NCBI RefSeq assembly: GCF_001514115.1
Contig: NZ_KQ948454.1
Coordinates: 355,400 to 419,399 of the forward strand
Direction: 5' to 3'
DNA length: 64,000 nucleotides
Source: Streptomyces olivochromogenes
GTDB lineage: Bacteria > Actinomycetota > Actinomycetes > Streptomycetales > Streptomycetaceae
A model generated the notes under the pieces. It saw nothing but the letters and a program-made list of their open reading frames with translations, ran no database searches and had not been told where the DNA came from. The translations under genes and the position numbers were made by a program. Below are positions 60,578 to 64,000 of this stretch, one piece after another; positions within the stretch are counted from its first letter, which is position 1; each line of letters begins with the position of its first letter.

Positions 60578-60960
60578 GTCAGCCCCTCACTCCCTGACCT
60601 CGTTGGCGCCCGGCGCGCGCCCCGTCGCGCACGCTGTGATGCGCCCCGTTCGACGATCTGTACGGACGGGAGTCTAGGGCCTGCTAAAGAGACGGTAAGC
60701 AGCCCGTCACGCATTGGCTATCGGGGACATGTCAGGGACTAGTCCGCCTCGCCTGTCGCCGGGTTCGCGCACTCGCCCGGCTCAGGTGTCACCGGGTTCC
60801 CGTCCACACCTCGCGGTCACTTCCCATTTCACCTCGCGAGCACATCCAGGTACACCGCGCGGCGGCCTTCGCTTTCACCTCAAGGGGTGGGGTTTTCCCC
60901 AGTGGATCGTGGCGGTCGACCTCATGGCGCGGCGGCCCGCCGCCGGGCAGGCTAGCGAAT
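60578..60960. other. Divergent intergenic region, nothing firm recognised
   Basis: About 380 bp between the nuo operon and the first sensor kinase gene, which are divergently transcribed. It should contain both promoters, but no confident boxes, operators or RNA genes were seen. Confidence 0.5.
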
Positions 60961-62244
60961 ATGACCGAACGCATCATCCCTGTCGGCCCCCTCGGCCCCC
61001 TCGGCCCGTCGGACACGCCGCGAGCCCCGGACATACCGGGTGTACCGGATGTACCAGATGCACAAGACGTACCGGACGAGTCGGCCGACGGCGACCGGCT
61101 GCCTCCCCCACGCTTCGCACTCGGCCGGCAGACGTGGAAGGAGATCGCGCACCTCCTCGCCAATCTGCCGATCTCGATCCTCGGCTTCGTGTACGTCGTG
61201 ACGCTCGTCTCCACGGGCGCGGGGCTGGCCGTGACGGCGATCGGGCTGCCGCTGCTCGCGGGCGGGCTGCGGGGCACACGGCTGCTGGGCCGGATGGAGC
61301 GGGCGCGGGCGCGCAAGCTGCTCGGCGTGCGGATCGACGAGCCGAGCCCGATGCCGGTGCGCGGGACGGGTTTCTTCCCCTGGTTGTGGTCGAGCCTGCG
61401 GGACCCGGTGGCCTGGCGGACGGTGCTGTACGACTTCATCCGGCTGCCGTGGGGCATCGTCACGTTCACGGTCACGCTGACGTCGTTGTTCCTGCTGTGG
61501 CCCGTGCTGCCGTTCCTCGCGCGGGGGCTGACGAACGTGGACCGGGCCATGGTGCGCGGGCTGCTGTCGCCCTCGGACGAGTTGGAGCGGCGCATCGCCG
61601 AGCTGGAGTCGGACCGGGGGGTCGTGGTCGACACGGCCGCGGCGGACCTGCGGCGCATCGAACGGGATCTGCACGACGGGGCGCAGGCGCGGCTCGTCAA
61701 CCTCGCGATGGGACTCGGTCTGGCCAAGGAGAAGATCCTCGAGGGGCAGGCCGACGAGACCGTCGCGGCCATGGTCGACGAGGCGCACGGCGAGGTGAAG
61801 CTGGCGCTGCAGGAGCTGCGCGATCTGGCCCGCGGCATCCATCCCGCGGTCCTCACCGACCGGGGCCTCGACGCGGCGCTGTCGTCGGTCGCCTCGCGCT
61901 GCACCGTGCCGGTGAAGGTGACGGCCGACCTCCCGACGAGACCGGCCGCCGCCATCGAGGGCATCGCCTACTTCACCGTGTCCGAGCTGTTGCAGAACGT
62001 CAGCAAGCACAGCGGGGCGCGCTCCGCGTCGGTCGACGTGTGGCGGACGGACGAGCGGCTGCTCATCCAGGTCCAGGACGACGGGCGCGGTGGGGCCGCC
62101 CTCGACGGCGGTACGGGGATGGCGGGGCTCGCGGACCGGCTGGGCGCGGTGGACGGACTGTTCGTCATCGACTCACCGCCCGGCGGCCCGACCACCATCA
62201 CGGCGGAGCTGCCTTGGCGGGACCGGGGGGACGGGCAGGGCTGA
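60961..62244 (+). CDS. Sensor histidine kinase, NarL-type (HisKA_3) with putative sensor domain
   Basis: 427 residues. Pro/Asp-rich N-terminus (to 50), membrane sensor domain with helices at about 66-105 and 160-190, then HisKA_3 with phospho-acceptor His238 in ERDLHDGAQARLVNLAMG, and HATPase_c with SELLQNVSKH, DDGRGGA and GMAGLADRL. NarL-group kinases phosphorylate LuxR-type response regulators; none is in the window. Paralogue of the kinase at 62557, sharing a 114-bp identical DNA segment over the H-box. Confidence 0.93.
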   Translation: MTERIIPVGPLGPLGPSDTPRAPDIPGVPDVPDAQDVPDESADGDRLPPPRFALGRQTWKEIAHLLANLPISILGFVYVVTLVSTGAGLAVTAIGLPLLAGGLRGTRLLGRMERARARKLLGVRIDEPSPMPVRGTGFFPWLWSSLRDPVAWRTVLYDFIRLPWGIVTFTVTLTSLFLLWPVLPFLARGLTNVDRAMVRGLLSPSDELERRIAELESDRGVVVDTAAADLRRIERDLHDGAQARLVNLAMGLGLAKEKILEGQADETVAAMVDEAHGEVKLALQELRDLARGIHPAVLTDRGLDAALSSVASRCTVPVKVTADLPTRPAAAIEGIAYFTVSELLQNVSKHSGARSASVDVWRTDERLLIQVQDDGRGGAALDGGTGMAGLADRLGAVDGLFVIDSPPGGPTTITAELPWRDRGDGQG

Positions 62245-62406
62245 CGGGGCCGACGGGGCTGACGGGGCTGACGGGGCTGACGGGGCCGGCCTACGGGGTG
62301 ACCCGTGCGGGTCCGCCTTGGCGCGTCGGCCATGGCACGTCCGCCTTGAAGGGGCCGCCTTGGCCAGTCCGCCTTGAAGGGGCCGCCTTGGCCGGTCCGC
62401 CTTGAC
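62243..62406. repeat. Two tandem-repeat blocks between the kinase genes
   Basis: Five 9-bp units GACGGGGCY at 62243-62287 (starting in the kinase stop codon), then about 2.3 copies of a 28-bp unit (TCCGCCTTGAAGGGGCCGCC...) at 62340-62406. The rest of 62407-62556 holds no recognised gene. Confidence 0.75.
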
Positions 62407-62556
62407 GCGGGCCGTCGGTATGCGACTTCCGTCCTGCTCGGAGGTAGGGAAAACCCCCGTCCCAAGACGCCGACCCGCTCCATGGTCGGCAAGGGCCGGG
62501 AACAGCAGGGTGGGGGTACGAACCGACGAGCAGGACGAGCAGAACGGACGAGACCG

Positions 62557-63912
62557 ATGGCGACGGAGTACGGACAGGGGTACGGGTACCCGAGCGGGCC
62601 CGGATTCCACGAGGCGGGTGCCGAGGAGCGGCGGCACCGTCTCCCGACACCGCTGCGGGCGCCGATCGAGGCGCGCAGCTGGCGCGAATTCGGTTACGTG
62701 ATGTCGGGCCTGCCGGTCGGCATCCTCATGTTCACGTTCGCCGTCACGATGTTCTCGCTCGGCATGGGCCTGCTGATCACCTTCCTGGGGATCCCGGTGC
62801 TCGCCGCGGCCCTCGCCGGCGTCCTCGGGTTCGGCGCGCTGGAGCGGGCGCGGGCGCGCGGGTTGCTCGGGCTCGAGGTGGCCGCGCCGAAGCCCCTGCG
62901 GGTGCGCAAACACGGGGCGCTGGCGTGGATGGGGGCGATCCTCAAGAACGGGTCGGCGTGGCGGCATCTGCTGTACTCGGTGGTGCAGTTCCCGTGGTCG
63001 GTGTTCTCGTTCGTGGTGACGCTGACCTTCTGGGCGTACGGCTGGGCGATGCTGACGTATCCGCTGTGGTTCTGGGTCTTCCCGATGTACGGCGGGCAGG
63101 GCGGCCTCCAGCTCTACGGCGACGGCGCGCACCGCATCTACCTGGACAACCCCTTCGAGATCACCGTCACCGCGCTGCTGGGGCTGCTGATCACGATGGC
63201 CACGCCGTGGATCGTGCGGGCGCTGACCACGGTGGACCGGGTGATGGTGGCGGGGCTGCTCGGGCCGTCGCGGCTGGCGAGCCGGGTGGTCGAGCTGGAG
63301 TCGGACCGGGGGGTCGTGGTCGACACGGCCGCGGCGGACCTGCGGCGCATCGAACGGGATCTGCACGACGGGGCGCAGGCGCGGCTCGTCAACCTCGCGA
63401 TGGGGCTCGGTCTGGCCAAGGAGAAGCTCACCGAGGATCCGCAGGCCGCGGCGCGGATGGTGGACGAGGCGCACGGTGAGGTGAAGACGGCGTTGCAGGA
63501 GCTGCGGGATCTGGCGCGGGGGATTCATCCGGCCGTGCTGACCGATCGTGGGCTGGATGCGGCGCTGTCTTCCGTGGCCTCGCGGTGCACCGTGCCGGTG
63601 CAGGTGGATGTGGATCTTCCCGCTCGGCCGGCGCCGGCGATCGAGGGGATCGCGTACTTCACCGTGTCCGAGCTGCTGCAGAACATCAGTAAGCATGCGC
63701 GGGCGACGCGGGCCACGGTCGATGTGTGGCGGGTCGAGAACCGGCTGATGCTTCAGGTTGTCGACGATGGTGTGGGTGGGGCTGAAGTTTCCGGTGGGTC
63801 CGGGCTGGCGGGGCTGGCGGAGCGGCTCGATGCGGTGGACGGGGTTCTGGTGGTGGACTCTCCGGTGGGTGGGCCCAGTCGGATCACTGCGGAGTTGCCC
63901 TGGCGGGGGTGA
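62557..63912 (+). CDS. Sensor histidine kinase, NarL-type, second copy
   Basis: 451 residues from ATG 62557 (MATEYGQGYGYPSGPGFHEA). Membrane sensor domain with helices near 47-92, 138-176 and 203-221; HisKA_3 with His270 in ERDLHDGAQARLVNLAMG; HATPase_c with SELLQNISKH, DDGVGGA and GLAGLAERL. Same architecture as the upstream kinase. The sensor region differs considerably (for example a Tyr/Trp-rich loop WFWVFPMYGGQGG), so the two probably sense different cues. Confidence 0.92.
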   Translation: MATEYGQGYGYPSGPGFHEAGAEERRHRLPTPLRAPIEARSWREFGYVMSGLPVGILMFTFAVTMFSLGMGLLITFLGIPVLAAALAGVLGFGALERARARGLLGLEVAAPKPLRVRKHGALAWMGAILKNGSAWRHLLYSVVQFPWSVFSFVVTLTFWAYGWAMLTYPLWFWVFPMYGGQGGLQLYGDGAHRIYLDNPFEITVTALLGLLITMATPWIVRALTTVDRVMVAGLLGPSRLASRVVELESDRGVVVDTAAADLRRIERDLHDGAQARLVNLAMGLGLAKEKLTEDPQAAARMVDEAHGEVKTALQELRDLARGIHPAVLTDRGLDAALSSVASRCTVPVQVDVDLPARPAPAIEGIAYFTVSELLQNISKHARATRATVDVWRVENRLMLQVVDDGVGGAEVSGGSGLAGLAERLDAVDGVLVVDSPVGGPSRITAELPWRG

Positions 63913-63969
63913 GCGGGGTTGGGGGGTGGGGTGTTTCTCGCCCCCGCCGCCCCTACCCGTCCCATCCCC

Positions 63970-63996
63970 GGGGGGCCCCCCCCCCCCCCCCCCCCC
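63970..63996. other. G6-C21 homopolymer at window edge
   Basis: Six G followed by 21 consecutive C. Downstream of a convergent gene end this could be a weak hairpin, but a run of this length is more likely a sequencing or assembly artefact. Confidence 0.5.
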
Positions 63997-64000
63997 GGGC

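Noticed and set aside
62340..62406. 28-bp repeats considered as a CRISPR array
   Set aside because: Units abut without spacers and number only about 2.3; there are no cas genes. It is a simple tandem duplication. No CRISPR array was seen in the window.
63970..63996. G6-C21 run as a regulatory or terminator element
   Set aside because: A 21-base homopolymer at the edge of the window is most likely an assembly or sequencing artefact.

Overview
The window is high-GC actinobacterial chromosome, almost certainly Streptomyces. Supporting signs are pervasive G/C at third codon positions, frequent GTG starts, a Streptomyces-style second complex I cluster, many TetR/GntR regulators, and integrative elements of the SLP1/pSAM2 (AICE) type. 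The gene order murB - MaoC pair - rpmG - tRNA - tRNA-Tyr with an SLP1-like insertion - yajQ - htpX - nuo resembles, from memory, the S. coelicolor core region around SCO4597-SCO4643. No alignment was run.

Layout. (1) 1-12.6 kb, core flank: a partial TetR regulator and an NAD(P)-binding reductase with twin operators; murB; a DHA2-type efflux pump and its TetR regulator with matching operators; two MaoC (HadA/HadB-like) dehydratase subunits; rpmG with tRNA-Met and tRNA-Thr; a cytosine-deaminase-like protein missing several catalytic residues; further TetR/reductase genes; and a secreted PL7 alginate lyase. (2) 12.98-16.96 kb, a fossil integration zone: a decayed tRNA-Tyr 3' fragment, a scrap of an integrase C-terminus, a tRNA-Thr 3' fragment and a second integrase that is N-truncated and carries a nonsense codon. 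(3) 16.96-35.35 kb, an apparently intact SLP1-like element bounded by a 60-bp direct repeat, the distal copy being part of the intact tRNA-Tyr. It has cargo (a bL37 ribosomal protein gene, a low-GC membrane-anchored STAND-like NTPase with Sel1/TPR-type repeats, an XRE-flavoprotein pair), a GntR regulator with a palindromic operator, a transfer module ending in an FtsK-type translocase followed by a heptamer cluster (candidate clt), a prim-pol plus P4-type helicase replication module, a 154-bp dyad-symmetric repeat array, and xis-int.

(4) 35.4-39.97 kb, core genes: yajQ, a GlsB-type protein, an APC permease, an SMI1/KNR4 protein and a barstar-domain protein. (5) About 39.97-49.17 kb, a second integrative element, about 9.2 kb, inserted inside the chromosomal yccF gene and splitting it. 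It carries an intact yccF homologue, a GntR/UTRA regulator, an FtsK/TraSA-type translocase, a HUH rolling-circle Rep, and a large serine integrase with an IS5-transposase-like C-terminal domain whose stop codon appears to come from host yccF DNA. (6) 49.1-64.0 kb, core: htpX (overlapping the yccF start), a 10-gene nuoABCHIJKLMN operon without nuoDEFG, and two paralogous NarL-type sensor kinases sharing a 114-bp identical segment.

Overall this is a hotspot for integrative elements: one tRNA-Tyr gene has been used repeatedly, and a second element occupies yccF about 5 kb away while appearing to bring a replacement gene.
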